Below, in pieces: positions 28,445 to 37,516 of a stretch of 64,000 nucleotides of DNA; position 1 is the stretch's first letter, and each line of letters starts with the position of its first letter. Made by a program: the position numbers and the translations under genes. A model generated the notes under the pieces. The model made no database searches, was not told where the DNA came from, and saw nothing but the letters and a program-made list of their open reading frames with translations. The stretch is from positions 3,782,001 through 3,846,000 of the forward strand of contig NZ_CP095864.1 of NCBI RefSeq assembly GCF_023100845.1, written 5' to 3'. This DNA is from Gordonia sp. PP30 (GTDB taxonomy: Bacteria > Actinomycetota > Actinomycetes > Mycobacteriales > Mycobacteriaceae).

Positions 28445-28604
28445 TTCGACACGGGCTCGGCTAGCGCCTCGCCCGGCTCAGCCGGCTATTGACGGCTGCT
28501 AGCGGCGGCCAACGACAGCCGGCTGAGCCGGTGAGGAACGAAGTGACGAACCGTGTCGACCCTTCGACCGCGTGTCGTCGCAGGCTCCGCCACGCATGCT
28601 CAGG
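28445..28604. repeat. Intergenic repeat cluster between AtuA and the dehydrogenase
   Basis: The 28368-28618 gap holds no gene. At 28445-28490 is a copy of a dispersed unit (TTCGACA, CTCGGCT, GCGCCTCG, then GGCTCA) also found at 33130, 33509 and 63430. At 28521-28560 is a GAGCC-GAGGA-CGAAG-GACGA-GTGTCGA unit resembling the one inserted in the biotin carboxylase gene at 24735-24777. At 28559-28604 are 46 bases identical to 3854-3899. Confidence 0.75.
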
Positions 28605-28618
28605 CCCCGCCCGCCTCC

Positions 28619-30319
28619 CTAATCGAGGAAGCGTTCCGGGATCGGGACGTGGCGCGAGCGCAGCCACTCGCCCAGGCCCTTCGCCTGCGGGTCGAAGCGG
28701 ACCTGTTCGGCGACCCCGCGGCCGAGGATGCCCTCGATCACGAAGTTCACCGCGCGCAGGTTCGGCAGTCGGTACCGGTGGACGTCGAGCGCGGCGATCT
28801 CCGGAAGCAGTTCCTTCAGGCGCTCGGTGGACAGGAACGCGTCGAGCCACGCGTATTCGTCGTCGCTGCGCGCCCAGAGCCCGATGTTCGCGCTGCCGCC
28901 CTTGTCGCCGCTCCGGGCACCGGCGATCGATCCGAGCGGCACGGTCCGGGTCGGGCCCCAGTCGGTGGCCGGCTCGGGGGCGGGGTCGTCGGCGTCGTAC
29001 GTCGGCGGGCCGGCGAGCGGCGACGGCTCGATGCGGACGGTGACCCCGTCGGGCTGGGTCACCCGGTGTTCGACGAGGGCGGCGTCGACGTAGCCGGGTT
29101 CGTAGACGCCGTACGGCGAGCCGCTCGCGGGCGGTCCGGTGAGGGTGAAGCCGGGATACGTGGCGAGGGCGAGTTCGACGGCGACGTTGGAGAACGCCCG
29201 GCCGACCTTGGCCGGATCCTGATCGCGGGCGACGACGTGGAGCACCGCACTGGCCTGCTCCTCGTTGTCGGCGTCGGTCCGGTCGTGCCGGACCAGCCGC
29301 CACTCGAGCTCCGCGGGCCGTTGCGGCAGCGCCGCCTCGAACTGCTCCTGGAAGAGCGCCGCCTTCGCCTCGATGTCCAGGCCGGTCAGGATCACCGTGA
29401 TCTCGTTGCGGAGGCCCGCGAGATGGTTCAGCGACACCTTGAGCGTGTTCGGGGGCGCCTCACCGGTGGCCGCCGAGATCGCGACTCGGTCGGTGGCCTC
29501 CTGAGTCAGCTGCACCGAGTCCAGGCGCGCGGTCACGTCGGGGTTGAAGTAGCGCGGCCCACCCACCTCGTAGAGCAACTGGGAGGTGACCGTGCCGACC
29601 GTGACCGCACCGCCGGTGCCGTCGTGCTTGGTGATCACCGACGACCCGTCGGCGCGCAGTTCGGCGATCGGAAAGCCCAAGTGCCCCATCGGGATCTCGG
29701 TGAAGAACGCGTAGTTTCCACCGGTCGCCTGCGCGCCGCATTCGATCACGTGCCCGGCGACCACCGCGCCGGCGAGCGCGTCGAGGTCGTCGTGCTTCCA
29801 GTCGAACGCGGCGGCGGCCGGACCGACGGTCAGCGAGGCATCGGTGACCCGGCCGGTGACGACGATGTCGGCCCCGCGGGTCAGCGCCGTCTTGATTCCG
29901 AAGGCACCGAGGTAGGCGTTCGCGGTGAGCGGGGTGCCCAGGCCGAGTTCACCGGCCCGCTTGGCCAGGTCGTCGCCGGAGACGAACGCGATCTGCGCGT
30001 CCAGTCCTTGTTCGGCGGCGAGTTCGCGCAGTGCGACGGCCAGCCCGTGCGGGTTGAGTCCACCGGCGTTGGTGACGATCTTGACGCCGCGGTCGAGCGC
30101 GAGCGCCAGGTTCTCCTTCATCTGCTTCAGGAAGGTCTTGGCGTAGCCGGTGGCCGGGTCCTTCATGCGGTCGCGGCCGAGGATCAGCATGGTCAGCTCG
30201 GCCAGGTAGTCGCCGGTGAGGTAGTCCAGTTCACCGCCCTCCAGCATCTCCTGGACCGCGCTGAAGCGGTCTCCGTAGAAGCCGGAGGCGTTACCGATCC
30301 GTACGACGTCGCGCATCAT
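28619..30319 (-). CDS. Acyclic terpene utilization AtuA-type protein (DUF1446)
   Basis: This 566-residue member of the AtuA/DUF1446 family opens [16 protein letters not shown] and continues with [25 protein letters not shown] and [13 protein letters not shown]. The C-terminal quarter ([19 protein letters not shown]) is the second conserved block. AtuA is required for citronellol/geraniol breakdown in Pseudomonas, but its reaction is unknown. ATG ATG at 30319/30316 overlaps the stop of the TIGR03084 gene, with GAAGGAA upstream. Its presence is the main reason to read the cluster as Atu-like. Confidence 0.9.
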   Translation of the reverse strand: MMRDVVRIGNASGFYGDRFSAVQEMLEGGELDYLTGDYLAELTMLILGRDRMKDPATGYAKTFLKQMKENLALALDRGVKIVTNAGGLNPHGLAVALRELAAEQGLDAQIAFVSGDDLAKRAGELGLGTPLTANAYLGAFGIKTALTRGADIVVTGRVTDASLTVGPAAAAFDWKHDDLDALAGAVVAGHVIECGAQATGGNYAFFTEIPMGHLGFPIAELRADGSSVITKHDGTGGAVTVGTVTSQLLYEVGGPRYFNPDVTARLDSVQLTQEATDRVAISAATGEAPPNTLKVSLNHLAGLRNEITVILTGLDIEAKAALFQEQFEAALPQRPAELEWRLVRHDRTDADNEEQASAVLHVVARDQDPAKVGRAFSNVAVELALATYPGFTLTGPPASGSPYGVYEPGYVDAALVEHRVTQPDGVTVRIEPSPLAGPPTYDADDPAPEPATDWGPTRTVPLGSIAGARSGDKGGSANIGLWARSDDEYAWLDAFLSTERLKELLPEIAALDVHRYRLPNLRAVNFVIEGILGRGVAEQVRFDPQAKGLGEWLRSRHVPIPERFLD

Positions 30320-31122
30320 TGTTCCTTCGATGAGGTCGGGGCGAGGGGTCCGCGGCCACCGCCGGGCGGCCCCGCGAAGCACTGGGCGATCGTCGACCAG
30401 TGCCGGGCGTCGTCACCGGTGAAGTCCAGCGCGAGGTCGTCGAGGTGCCGCCGCTGGGTGACCAGTTCGCAGAAGTCCAGGGCCGGGCCGCGCACCACGT
30501 CCGTGGCGTCCTCGGGCCCCCAGACCCAGAGGTCGCCGGAGGGCGCGGTCAGTTCGTAGCGGAACGGCGCGGCCGGCGGCTGTTCCTGATTCACCTGGTA
30601 GGCGAAGTCGCGGGTGCGCACGCCGAGGTGCGCGACGTTGCGGATCCGGTCGGTCGCCGACGCCGCGGCGCCGAGCGCGTCGGCGATGTCGAGGCCGTGC
30701 GCCCACGTCTCCATCAGCCGCGCCGAGGCCATCGACGCCGCGGACATCGGCGGCCCGAACCACGGGAGTTTGGTGCCGTCCGGCACGGCGACCAGCGCTC
30801 CGGCCAGCCGTGCCCGGTATTCGCGCCAATCGGCGAGAAGCTCGCTCGGCGGACGGGCCGCTTCGGCATCCGCGGCGGCGTCGACGAAGCCGCCCGGATC
30901 GGTCCACGCCTCCTTCAGCGCACGCTGAAAGCCCTCCGCATCGGTGATCGCGGTGAGGCTGGTCCGGTCGGTCCACGTCAGATGACCGATCTGATGGGCG
31001 ATGGTCCAGCCCGCGGCGGGCGTGAGCGTCGCCCATTCCTCCGGGCCGAGCCCGGCTACGAGATCGTCCAGCGCGTCGCCTTCGGCGATCAGATCGGCCA
31101 CGACCGTGTCCACGAGAGCCAT
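30316..31122 (-). CDS. TIGR03084-type metal-binding protein (DinB/mycothiol-transferase fold)
   Basis: This 268-residue protein has the four-helix DinB-like fold used by mycothiol-dependent enzymes: [15 protein letters not shown] supplies one histidine pair and [14 protein letters not shown] another, as in maleylpyruvate isomerase relatives. The TIGR03084 group is regularly next to AtuA-type genes in actinobacteria. Function is unknown. A mycothiol-linked step in the acyl-CoA pathway is possible. ATG 31122 is preferred over an upstream codon that would lie across the operator-like repeat at 31152-31169. It is the first gene of the leftward cluster. Confidence 0.85.
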   Translation of the reverse strand: MALVDTVVADLIAEGDALDDLVAGLGPEEWATLTPAAGWTIAHQIGHLTWTDRTSLTAITDAEGFQRALKEAWTDPGGFVDAAADAEAARPPSELLADWREYRARLAGALVAVPDGTKLPWFGPPMSAASMASARLMETWAHGLDIADALGAAASATDRIRNVAHLGVRTRDFAYQVNQEQPPAAPFRYELTAPSGDLWVWGPEDATDVVRGPALDFCELVTQRRHLDDLALDFTGDDARHWSTIAQCFAGPPGGGRGPLAPTSSKEQ

Positions 31123-31151
31123 ATGGCGAGCCTCACACGACCGCGAAGAAA

Positions 31152-31169
31152 AATCAAGCGTGATTGATT
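31152..31169 (-). promoter_or_regulatory. Operator-like palindrome of the acyl-CoA cluster
   Basis: AATCAA-GCGTGA-TTGATT, perfect 6-base arms with a 6-base spacer, lies 29 bp upstream of the TIGR03084 start in an AT-rich patch. Form and place suit a TetR operator, and the cluster encodes its own TetR protein at 20776-21375. Confidence 0.6.
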
Positions 31170-31174
31170 GTTTC

Positions 31175-32077
31175 TTAGCCGGACGAGCCATTCGGCGAGG
31201 TCAGATACCGCGCATCCGCGACGGCGTGGGCCAGCAGGCGGTCGCCGTCGTACAGGTCGGCGTCGAACACACCGAGACGCCGCCCGACCCGGACCGGCCG
31301 GGTCCGGGCGGTGAGTCGACGGCCGTCGACCGCCGGCGAGCGCAGGAACGCGATGGTGAACGCGGTCAGCTGATAGTCGGCACCGGCCGGTGCCGCGGCC
31401 TGCGCCGCCAGCGACAGCCCCTGGGCGGCGATCGCGGCGATCACGCCGCCGTGCATGGTGCCCATGAGATTGGCGGTCCACGGATCGGCCGCCGCGCTGA
31501 AGAGCACATCGCCTTCCCCGTCGAACTCGACCGCGCCGCCGAGCAGACGCGCGAAGGGACCGAGACCGGCGCCGTCCGCGACCAGTTCGCCGACGATGTC
31601 GCGGCCGGACCGGTTCGGATCGACGACCGCGCGGGCCACGGCGACGGACTCCGGCCGAGTCGGTTCGCCGATCTCGACGCCATCGTCGCCGGTGACCAGA
31701 TCGCGGTCGACGCGCACGTTGTGGGCCTCCCCGACGCACACCGCGCGGCCGCCGTCGCCCGAGATCCTCACCGTCGTGACGCCGAATCCGTCGTCGTTCA
31801 TCACCAGTTCCGCGGTGGCCCGGAGGATCTCGTCGATCCCCGGACGGCTGTTCATCGACATCGAGAGCCGTGCCTGGATGGCCGAGCCGGGTCCGGCGGC
31901 GAAGAACGGGAGTCCGCCGATGTCATCGAAGAGCACGGTCAGCGCCGGGAGGTCGATCAGGCCGCGGTGATCGGTGAGTCCGGGACCGAGATACTGGACC
32001 ATTTCGGCCGGTGCCGCCCCCGGCCGGCGGCCGACGGCGAACGCGGAGAACGGATCGTGCGGGGAGGGGGTCGTCAT
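31175..32077 (-). CDS. PaaI-type thioesterase, probable double hotdog
   Basis: This 300-residue protein has a C-terminal hotdog domain with [16 protein letters not shown], the PaaI-type active-site helix, and a degenerate N-terminal half ([19 protein letters not shown]) that looks like a second hotdog. It would hydrolyse an acyl-CoA thioester. It ends 52 bp upstream of the TIGR03084 start, with the operator-like repeat between, so it could be part of the same transcript or a separate gene. Confidence 0.75.
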   Translation of the reverse strand: MTTPSPHDPFSAFAVGRRPGAAPAEMVQYLGPGLTDHRGLIDLPALTVLFDDIGGLPFFAAGPGSAIQARLSMSMNSRPGIDEILRATAELVMNDDGFGVTTVRISGDGGRAVCVGEAHNVRVDRDLVTGDDGVEIGEPTRPESVAVARAVVDPNRSGRDIVGELVADGAGLGPFARLLGGAVEFDGEGDVLFSAAADPWTANLMGTMHGGVIAAIAAQGLSLAAQAAAPAGADYQLTAFTIAFLRSPAVDGRRLTARTRPVRVGRRLGVFDADLYDGDRLLAHAVADARYLTSPNGSSG

Positions 32078-32163
32078 TCCTCAGTCCTACCAACCGCGCC
32101 GTACGTCGGACCCGGCGCCGTGACCTATTGTGCGAGATGTGAACCGATCCCCGGAATGCGCCG

Positions 32164-33072
32164 ATGTGTGACACCCACCGCAACGTGCCGTTCAGCGACG
32201 ACGAGGCGGCGGCGGTCCGCGCGTTCACCGCGCGGCTCGGCCTCGACGGCCTGATCGACGTGCACACGCACTTCATGCCCAAACCGGTCCTCGACAAGGT
32301 ATGGGCCTACTTCGATTCGGCGGGGCCGATGATCGGCCGCGAGTGGCCGATCGCCTACCGCGCCGACGAGGAACGCCGCGTCGCCGCGCTCCGGTCGTTC
32401 GGGGTGCGGACGTACTCGTCGATGCTGTACCCGCACAAGCCCGACATGGCCGAATGGCTCAACGGATGGGGAGCCGACTTCGCCGCCCACCACCCCGACT
32501 GTCTGCGGACGGCCACCTTCTACCCCGAGCCCTCGGCGCCGCGATACGTCGCGGCCGCGATCGAGAGTGGCGCGCGGATCTTCAAGTCGCACATTCAGGT
32601 CGGCGACTACTCACCGGTCGATCCGCTGCTCGACGAGGTCTGGGACATCCTGGCGCAGGCCCGGATCCCGATCGTCATCCACTGCGGATCCGGTCCCGCC
32701 GCGGGCCGCTTCACCGGCCCCGAGCCGATCCGCGACGTGTTGCGGCGTTTCCCGTCGCTCCCGCTGATCATCGCGCACATGGGGATGCCCGAGTACGCGG
32801 ACTTCGTCGAACTCGCCGAGACCTACGACGAGGTCCGCCTCGACACCACGATGAACTTCACCGACTTCTGCGAGCGCGAGGCGCCCTATCCCCCGGCCCT
32901 GCTGCCCAGGCTCGCGGCACTCGAGGAGAAGATCCTCTTCGGCTCGGATTTCCCGAACATCCCCTACGGCTACCTGCACGCGCTGGAATCGTGCGAGCGG
33001 CTGGGTCTGGGCGATCGGTGGCTGCGGTCGGTCGTGCACGACAACGCCGCCGCCCTGTTCGGGCTGGACTGA
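32164..33072 (+). CDS. Amidohydrolase family 2 (TIM-barrel metal hydrolase)
   Basis: This 302-residue TIM-barrel hydrolase has DVHTHFMP (first metal ligands), IVIHCG and IIAHMGMPEY (further histidines) and FGSDFPNIPYG (final aspartate). This layout is that of ACMSD-like amidohydrolases, which include decarboxylases and lactonases. It is divergent from the thioesterase with 86 bp between. The downstream region is repeat-rich and separates it from the next gene. Confidence 0.85.
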   Translation: MCDTHRNVPFSDDEAAAVRAFTARLGLDGLIDVHTHFMPKPVLDKVWAYFDSAGPMIGREWPIAYRADEERRVAALRSFGVRTYSSMLYPHKPDMAEWLNGWGADFAAHHPDCLRTATFYPEPSAPRYVAAAIESGARIFKSHIQVGDYSPVDPLLDEVWDILAQARIPIVIHCGSGPAAGRFTGPEPIRDVLRRFPSLPLIIAHMGMPEYADFVELAETYDEVRLDTTMNFTDFCEREAPYPPALLPRLAALEEKILFGSDFPNIPYGYLHALESCERLGLGDRWLRSVVHDNAAALFGLD

Positions 33073-33129
33073 CCCAGTTCGTCTCGTGCGCGGCTTGGCG
33101 GCGGGACGGCCCGCTTGTCAGGGGGTCGT

Positions 33130-33288
33130 TTCGACAAGCCCCTCGGCTGGCGCCTCGTGGCTGCTCAACGGGCGGTCGCTATCGTTTCGTGGCTGCTCAA
33201 CGGGCGGTCGATGGCGGCTGGTGGCTGCTCAACGGGCGGTCGATGGCGGCTTGTGGCTGCTTAACGGGCGGTGCGGCGGTGGCGACGC
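33130..33288. repeat. 32-bp tandem repeat, four copies, headed by a dispersed unit
   Basis: Copies starting CTGCTCAACGGGCGGTCG begin at 33161, 33193, 33225 and 33257, exactly 32 bases apart. The array starts from the 3' end of a TTCGACA-CCTCGGCTGGCGCCTCG unit at 33130. No reading frame is conserved. Confidence 0.85.
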
Positions 33289-33310
33289 TCGACCGCCGGG
33301 ACACGGCGGG

Positions 33311-33372
33311 TCAGTCGGCGATCTTGATGACGCCTTGCCGCGGACGCGGCCGTCCGCCGGGCCGGCGAGCTC
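33311..33372 (-). pseudogene. Degenerate copy of the 3' end of the quinone oxidoreductase gene
   Basis: About 60 bases, beginning TCAGTCGGCGAT, match the last 15-20 codons and stop of the gene at 33768-34736 with a one-base deletion and a few substitutions. It lies about 450 bp beyond the intact gene's end, between two tandem arrays, and looks like a by-product of the same duplication process. Confidence 0.65.
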
Positions 33373-33408
33373 GTCGTGCCGGGCTGCACCGACCGCGGGT
33401 CGCGCGAG

Positions 33409-33449
33409 ACTGTCCGTTTTGTCGGTCGGCGACCGACAAAACGGACAGT
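33409..33449. repeat. Perfect 19-3-19 palindrome (second copy)
   Basis: Arms 33409-33427 and 33431-33449 with loop GGC, centre GGTC-GGC-GACC. It has the same geometry and centre as 1045-1085, with a related CGTTT-containing arm. It is flanked by tandem arrays. Confidence 0.85.
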
Positions 33450-33508
33450 TTCGGGATGGGTCCGGTGCCCGGCGCAGCGACAAGACCGCTCGCGGGTCAT
33501 GGGGTCGT

Positions 33509-33745
33509 TTCGACAAGCCCCTCGGCTGGCGCCTCGGGGCTGCTCAACGGGCTGTGCGGTGGCCGGCGCCGCGCGGCTGGCCAACGGGCTGTGCGGTGGC
33601 CGGCACCTCGCGGCTGGCCAACGGGCTGTGCGGTGGCCGGCACCTCGCGGCTGGCCAACGGGCTGTGCGGTGGCCGGCACCTCGCGGCTGGCCAACGGGC
33701 TGTGCGGTGGCCGGCACCTCGCGGCTCGCCAACGGGCGGTTCGGC
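33509..33745. repeat. 37-bp tandem repeat, about 5.5 copies, headed by a dispersed unit
   Basis: Copies begin at 33540, 33577, 33614, 33651, 33688 and 33725 (37-base period) and are nearly identical: CTGGCCAACGGGCTGTGCGG, then TGGCCGGCACCTCGCGG. The first copy again grows out of a TTCGACA-CCTCGGCTGGCGCCTCG unit (33509). No unique spacers are present, so it is not CRISPR. Confidence 0.88.
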
Positions 33746-33767
33746 CGGTGCGGCGGCCGTAGCCGGG

Positions 33768-34736
33768 TCAGTCGGCGATTTTGATGACCGCCTTGCCGCG
33801 GACGCGGCCCTCGGCCAGGTCGGCGAGCGCGGTGGGGAGGTCGGCGAGCGGATAGGTCACGTTGACGGGCGGGCGCAGGCCGGCGTCGATCATCTCGACG
33901 AGCTCGTCGTGCAGGAGGCCCGGGACGTCCGGGTGCGTGCGGATGTATTCGCCCCACGCGGCGCCGACGACGGCGATGTTGCGGAAGAGCACGCGGTTGA
34001 GCTTGACGGTCGGGATGCCCCCGGCGGCGAAACCGATCACCACGTAGCGGCCGTCCGGCGCCACGGTGCGCAGCGCCTCGTCGAACACCTCGCCGCCCAC
34101 CGGGTCGATCAGCACGTCGACGCCGCCGCCGGACAGTTCGAGGACGCGGTCTTTCCAGCCGTCGGTCAGCTGGACCACCTCGTCGGCGCCGAGCCCGCGC
34201 AGCATCTCCTCCGCACCGGTCCGGTGCACCACGGCGATCACGGTGGCGCCCATGGCCTTCGCCACCAGGATCGACGCGACGCCGACCCCGCCGGCGGAGC
34301 CGAGGACCGCGACCACCTCACCGGGCGCGGTCTGCGCACGCATCTTCAGCGCGAAGAGCGCGGTCTGGAAGTTGATGCCCATCGCGGCGCCCTCGTCGAA
34401 GCTCAGCGAGTCGGGCATGCGGAACAGCATCTCGGGAACGGCGAGCACCTGCTCCGCGAAACCGCCGAGCCACGAGGTGACGAGAACGCGGTCGCCCGCG
34501 GCGTATCCGGAGCCCTCGGGCGCGCTGGCGACGACGCCGGCCACCTCGGTGCCCGGCGTGAACGGCACCGGCGGGCGCATCTGATACTTGCCCTGACTCA
34601 TCAGTACGTCCGGGAAGCAGACGCCGCACGACTTGACGTCGATCAGCACCTGCCCCGGTCCCGGTTCGAGGGCCGGAAGGTCCTGCAATTCGAGCCCCGA
34701 CGGGCCGGATTCCGCGGTCAACACCTGTGCTTTCAT
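33768..34736 (-). CDS. NADPH:quinone oxidoreductase (zinc-free MDR family)
   Basis: This 322-residue medium-chain reductase lacks the catalytic and structural zinc ligands. The cofactor fold is VLGSAGGVGVASILVAKAMGA, followed by PVGGEVFDEALR and VIGFAAGGIP, typical of quinone oxidoreductase/enoyl reductase enzymes that use NADPH. It starts at ATG 34736. The 3' end lies directly beside the 37-bp array, and a decayed copy of that end lies at 33311-33372. Confidence 0.88.
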   Translation of the reverse strand: MKAQVLTAESGPSGLELQDLPALEPGPGQVLIDVKSCGVCFPDVLMSQGKYQMRPPVPFTPGTEVAGVVASAPEGSGYAAGDRVLVTSWLGGFAEQVLAVPEMLFRMPDSLSFDEGAAMGINFQTALFALKMRAQTAPGEVVAVLGSAGGVGVASILVAKAMGATVIAVVHRTGAEEMLRGLGADEVVQLTDGWKDRVLELSGGGVDVLIDPVGGEVFDEALRTVAPDGRYVVIGFAAGGIPTVKLNRVLFRNIAVVGAAWGEYIRTHPDVPGLLHDELVEMIDAGLRPPVNVTYPLADLPTALADLAEGRVRGKAVIKIAD

Positions 34737-34861
34737 GGCCCCCAGCGTACGTCCCGGATCGCCGGGCGCGACCTCGATTCGGGGCTTGTGCCAGGCTCCC
34801 GGGCACCCGGTCTGGGCGCCGTCGCCCCGGTGGCGGCGCGTCCGCGCGGCTCCGTCGCAGG

Positions 34862-35704
34862 TCAGCCGAGACCGAGTTTGCCTGCGAGCCTGTCGAGATA
34901 GCCCGATGCGCGGTCGACGGTGTCGTCGGGCAGGCCGTACAGCACCTCGGTGACCCCGAGTTCACGCCAGGCGGCGAGCCGTTCCGGCACCGGTTTAAGG
35001 TCGAGCACCACGATCTGCGGCGCGCCCCGGCGCCCGGCATCTCGCCACATCCGTTGCAGCAGTTCGACGGAGCCCTCGATGTCGGTCTCGCGCGGCGTGG
35101 TGATCCAGCCGTCCGCGCTGCGCGCGATCCACCGGAAGTTCTTCTCGGTACCCGCGGCGCCGACGAGGACCGGCGGCGGCGTCACCGGCTTGGGCCAGGC
35201 CCAGCTGGACCCGAAGTCGACGAACTCGCCGTGGTACTCGGCCTCCTCCTGCGTCCACAGCGCGCGCATGGCCTCGAGGTATTCGCGCAGCATGGTCCGG
35301 CGCCGCGCCGGCGGCACGTGATGGTCGGCCAGCTCGTCGAGGTTCCAGCCGAAGCCGACACCGAGGGTCACCCGGCCGCCGGAGAGGTGGTCGAGCGTGG
35401 CGATGGTCTTGGCGAGAGTGATCGGGTCGGACTGCACCGGCAGGGCGACGGCGGTCGCGAGCCGGATCCGCTCGGTGACCGCGGCCGCGGCGGCGAGGGT
35501 GGTCCACGGGTCGAGCGTGCGCAGGTAGCGGTCGTCGGGCAGTTCGGCGGTGCCGGTCCCCGGGTGCGCGGCCTTGCGCTTGGTCGGAATGTGCCCGTGC
35601 TCGGGGACGAAGTACGACGCGAAGCCGGCCCGCTCGATCAGCGGCGCGAGTATCTGCGGCTTCAGGCCGCGATCACTGGTGAACTGCACGATCCCGAAAT
35701 CCAT
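34862..35704 (-). CDS. LLM-class F420-dependent oxidoreductase
   Basis: This 280-residue luciferase-like monooxygenase-fold protein has SYFVPEHGHIPTKRK, HLSGGRVTLGVGFGWNLDE and a C-terminal VTEVLYGLPD. The pattern matches the TIGR03619-type F420-dependent group common in mycobacteria. Flavin use cannot be excluded. The start is ATG 35704. It is 36 bp from the stop of the FprB-like gene upstream, so the two are likely co-transcribed from the KstR-like-box promoter. Confidence 0.83.
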   Translation of the reverse strand: MDFGIVQFTSDRGLKPQILAPLIERAGFASYFVPEHGHIPTKRKAAHPGTGTAELPDDRYLRTLDPWTTLAAAAAVTERIRLATAVALPVQSDPITLAKTIATLDHLSGGRVTLGVGFGWNLDELADHHVPPARRRTMLREYLEAMRALWTQEEAEYHGEFVDFGSSWAWPKPVTPPPVLVGAAGTEKNFRWIARSADGWITTPRETDIEGSVELLQRMWRDAGRRGAPQIVVLDLKPVPERLAAWRELGVTEVLYGLPDDTVDRASGYLDRLAGKLGLG

Positions 35705-35740
35705 GACGTCTCCTCGTTCTGTGCGTGGTCTCTCAGCGCC

Positions 35741-37417
35741 TCATCCGGCCGCACCGGACTCCGCCGAGGCGGCCAGCAGCGCCTCGACGCTCACGAACTT
35801 CGCCCGACGGCGGCCCTGCGCCCGCCCGGCGGCTCGTTCGGCGGCGTCGATGCGCCGCCAGCCGGCGAGGTCGACCCGCTGCGCGCCGCGCGACGCCACC
35901 AGATCGGCGACGTCACCGGCGTCGAGCTCCGGGACCGGCAGGACGTCGTCGGCGAAGTCGGCGATGATCGCCGCGGCGGCCTGCTCACCGCACATCCGGT
36001 TGCGGCCGATCCCGCCGGTCGGCCCACGCCGGATCCAGCCGGCCACGTAGAGCCCGGGAACGACGGGTCCGCCCGGCCCGTCGGTGACCCGGGAGTCCTT
36101 GCTGGGCACCACATTTCGTTCCGGATCGAACGGGATTCCGGGGATCGGCCTGCCTCGGTATCCCACCGAGCGGACGACCACGGAGGTGTCGATGTCGAAG
36201 GTCTCCGAGGTCGGGGCCGCTGCTCCCGACGCCGTGTAGGCGTTGCGCAGGCAGCGCAGGGAGGTCACTTCCCCGTCGCCCATGATCTCCAGCGGCGCGG
36301 TGAGGAACCGGAAGATGATCCGCTTGTTCTCGTCATGCCTTGGGCGCGTGGAGAATTCGCGGGCGAGCCGGATCTTGGTGGCGATCGTGGAGTCGAGTGA
36401 GCCGTCGTCGAGCGCAGCCCGCGCGGCCTCCGACAGCGCCAGCTCCTCCGGTTCGATGACGATGTCGACGCCGTCGAGGTCGCCCAGGGAGAGGAACTCC
36501 GAGTTGGTGAACGCGGCGTGCTCGATCCCCCGCCGGCCGAGGACGACCACCTCGCGGATCGACGAATCCCGAAGCGCCGCAAGGGCGTGGTCGGCGATGT
36601 CGGTCGTGGCGAGGATGGCCTCGTCCTCGACCAGGATGCGGGCGACGTCGAGCGCGACGTTGCCGTTGCCGACCACCACCGCGCGGTCGCCGGTCAGGGC
36701 GAACACACGGTCGGCGTAGGCGGGATGACCGTTGTACCAGGCGACGAACTCGGTCGCCGGAAACGACCCGGGCAGCTCCTCACCGGGGATGTCGAGATGA
36801 CGGTCGTGCGGTGCGCCGACCGCGTAGAGGATGGCGCCGTAGCGGGCGGCGAGCTCGTCGTGCGTGATGTGGGTGCCGACGTCGACGTTGAGATGGTAGG
36901 TGAAGTTGGCGCGCCGCTCGGCCGCGGCGAAGGTGCCCTCGACACCCTTGGTCTTGGCATGGTCGGGTGCGACGCCGGCGCGGACGAGGCCGTAGGGAGT
37001 GGGCAGCCTGTCGTACATGTCGACGGAGATCTGGGGCCGCTTGGTCAGTTCTCCCGCGGCGTAGAACGCGGCCGGCCCGGCGCCGATCACCGCGACCGAC
37101 AGGGCGCGGTCCTCGGGGAGTCTGGGGGTGCGAGCCGGGTGGGCGAGGCCGCCGTCCACGTCGTGGTCGCGGTAGTAGTCGGCGTTGATCTGCAGGAAGG
37201 GCTCGTCGCAGGCGTCGAGCTGATCGTCGGGGTAGATCGCGCTCACCGGGCATTCGTCGATGCAGGCGCCGCAGTCGATACAGGTCGCCGGGTCGATGTA
37301 GAGCATCTCGGCGGTGAGGAAGTCGTCCTCGTCGGGCGTGGGGTGGATGCAGTTGACCGGGCAGACCTCGACACAGCTGCCGTCGTTGCAGCAGGGGCGG
37401 GTGATCACGTGCGCCAT
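35741..37417 (-). CDS. fprB: Ferredoxin-ferredoxin reductase fusion (FprB type)
   Basis: This 558-residue fusion has residues 1-60 as a ferredoxin with two cysteine clusters (CNDGSCVEVCPVNC and CIDCGACIDECP), then an adrenodoxin-reductase-like flavoprotein (FAD motif VIGAGPAAFYAAGEL, NADP motif VVGNGNVALDVARIL). This is the layout of mycobacterial FprB, which passes electrons from NADPH to iron-sulphur partners such as cytochrome P450 systems. The start is ATG 37417. The upstream palindrome at 37445-37456 is shared with the divergent thioesterase. Confidence 0.9.
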   Translation of the reverse strand: MAHVITRPCCNDGSCVEVCPVNCIHPTPDEDDFLTAEMLYIDPATCIDCGACIDECPVSAIYPDDQLDACDEPFLQINADYYRDHDVDGGLAHPARTPRLPEDRALSVAVIGAGPAAFYAAGELTKRPQISVDMYDRLPTPYGLVRAGVAPDHAKTKGVEGTFAAAERRANFTYHLNVDVGTHITHDELAARYGAILYAVGAPHDRHLDIPGEELPGSFPATEFVAWYNGHPAYADRVFALTGDRAVVVGNGNVALDVARILVEDEAILATTDIADHALAALRDSSIREVVVLGRRGIEHAAFTNSEFLSLGDLDGVDIVIEPEELALSEAARAALDDGSLDSTIATKIRLAREFSTRPRHDENKRIIFRFLTAPLEIMGDGEVTSLRCLRNAYTASGAAAPTSETFDIDTSVVVRSVGYRGRPIPGIPFDPERNVVPSKDSRVTDGPGGPVVPGLYVAGWIRRGPTGGIGRNRMCGEQAAAAIIADFADDVLPVPELDAGDVADLVASRGAQRVDLAGWRRIDAAERAAGRAQGRRRAKFVSVEALLAASAESGAAG

Positions 37418-37444
37418 GGCCGGCTCCCTCTCCTCACGAATATA

Positions 37445-37456
37445 AGAACACGTTCT
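37445..37456. promoter_or_regulatory. KstR-like palindrome between fprB and the acyl-ACP thioesterase
   Basis: AGAACACGTTCT is a perfect 12-base palindrome, extended by A on both sides. It agrees at 13 of 14 positions with the TNNAACNNGTTNNA pattern bound by the cholesterol/lipid repressor KstR in mycolic-acid actinomycetes. It lies 28 bp before fprB and 61 bp before the thioesterase, well placed to control both. Confidence 0.55.
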
Positions 37457-37516
37457 AGTTTCTGGTCCAGAGTATCGTAATCCCGGTCACTTTCACCCGC
37501 CGAGGAAAGGCGCCGC

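Noticed and set aside
33540..33745. Tandem repeats as a CRISPR array
   Set aside because: Units are contiguous with a 37-bp period and no unique spacers, and no cas genes are near.
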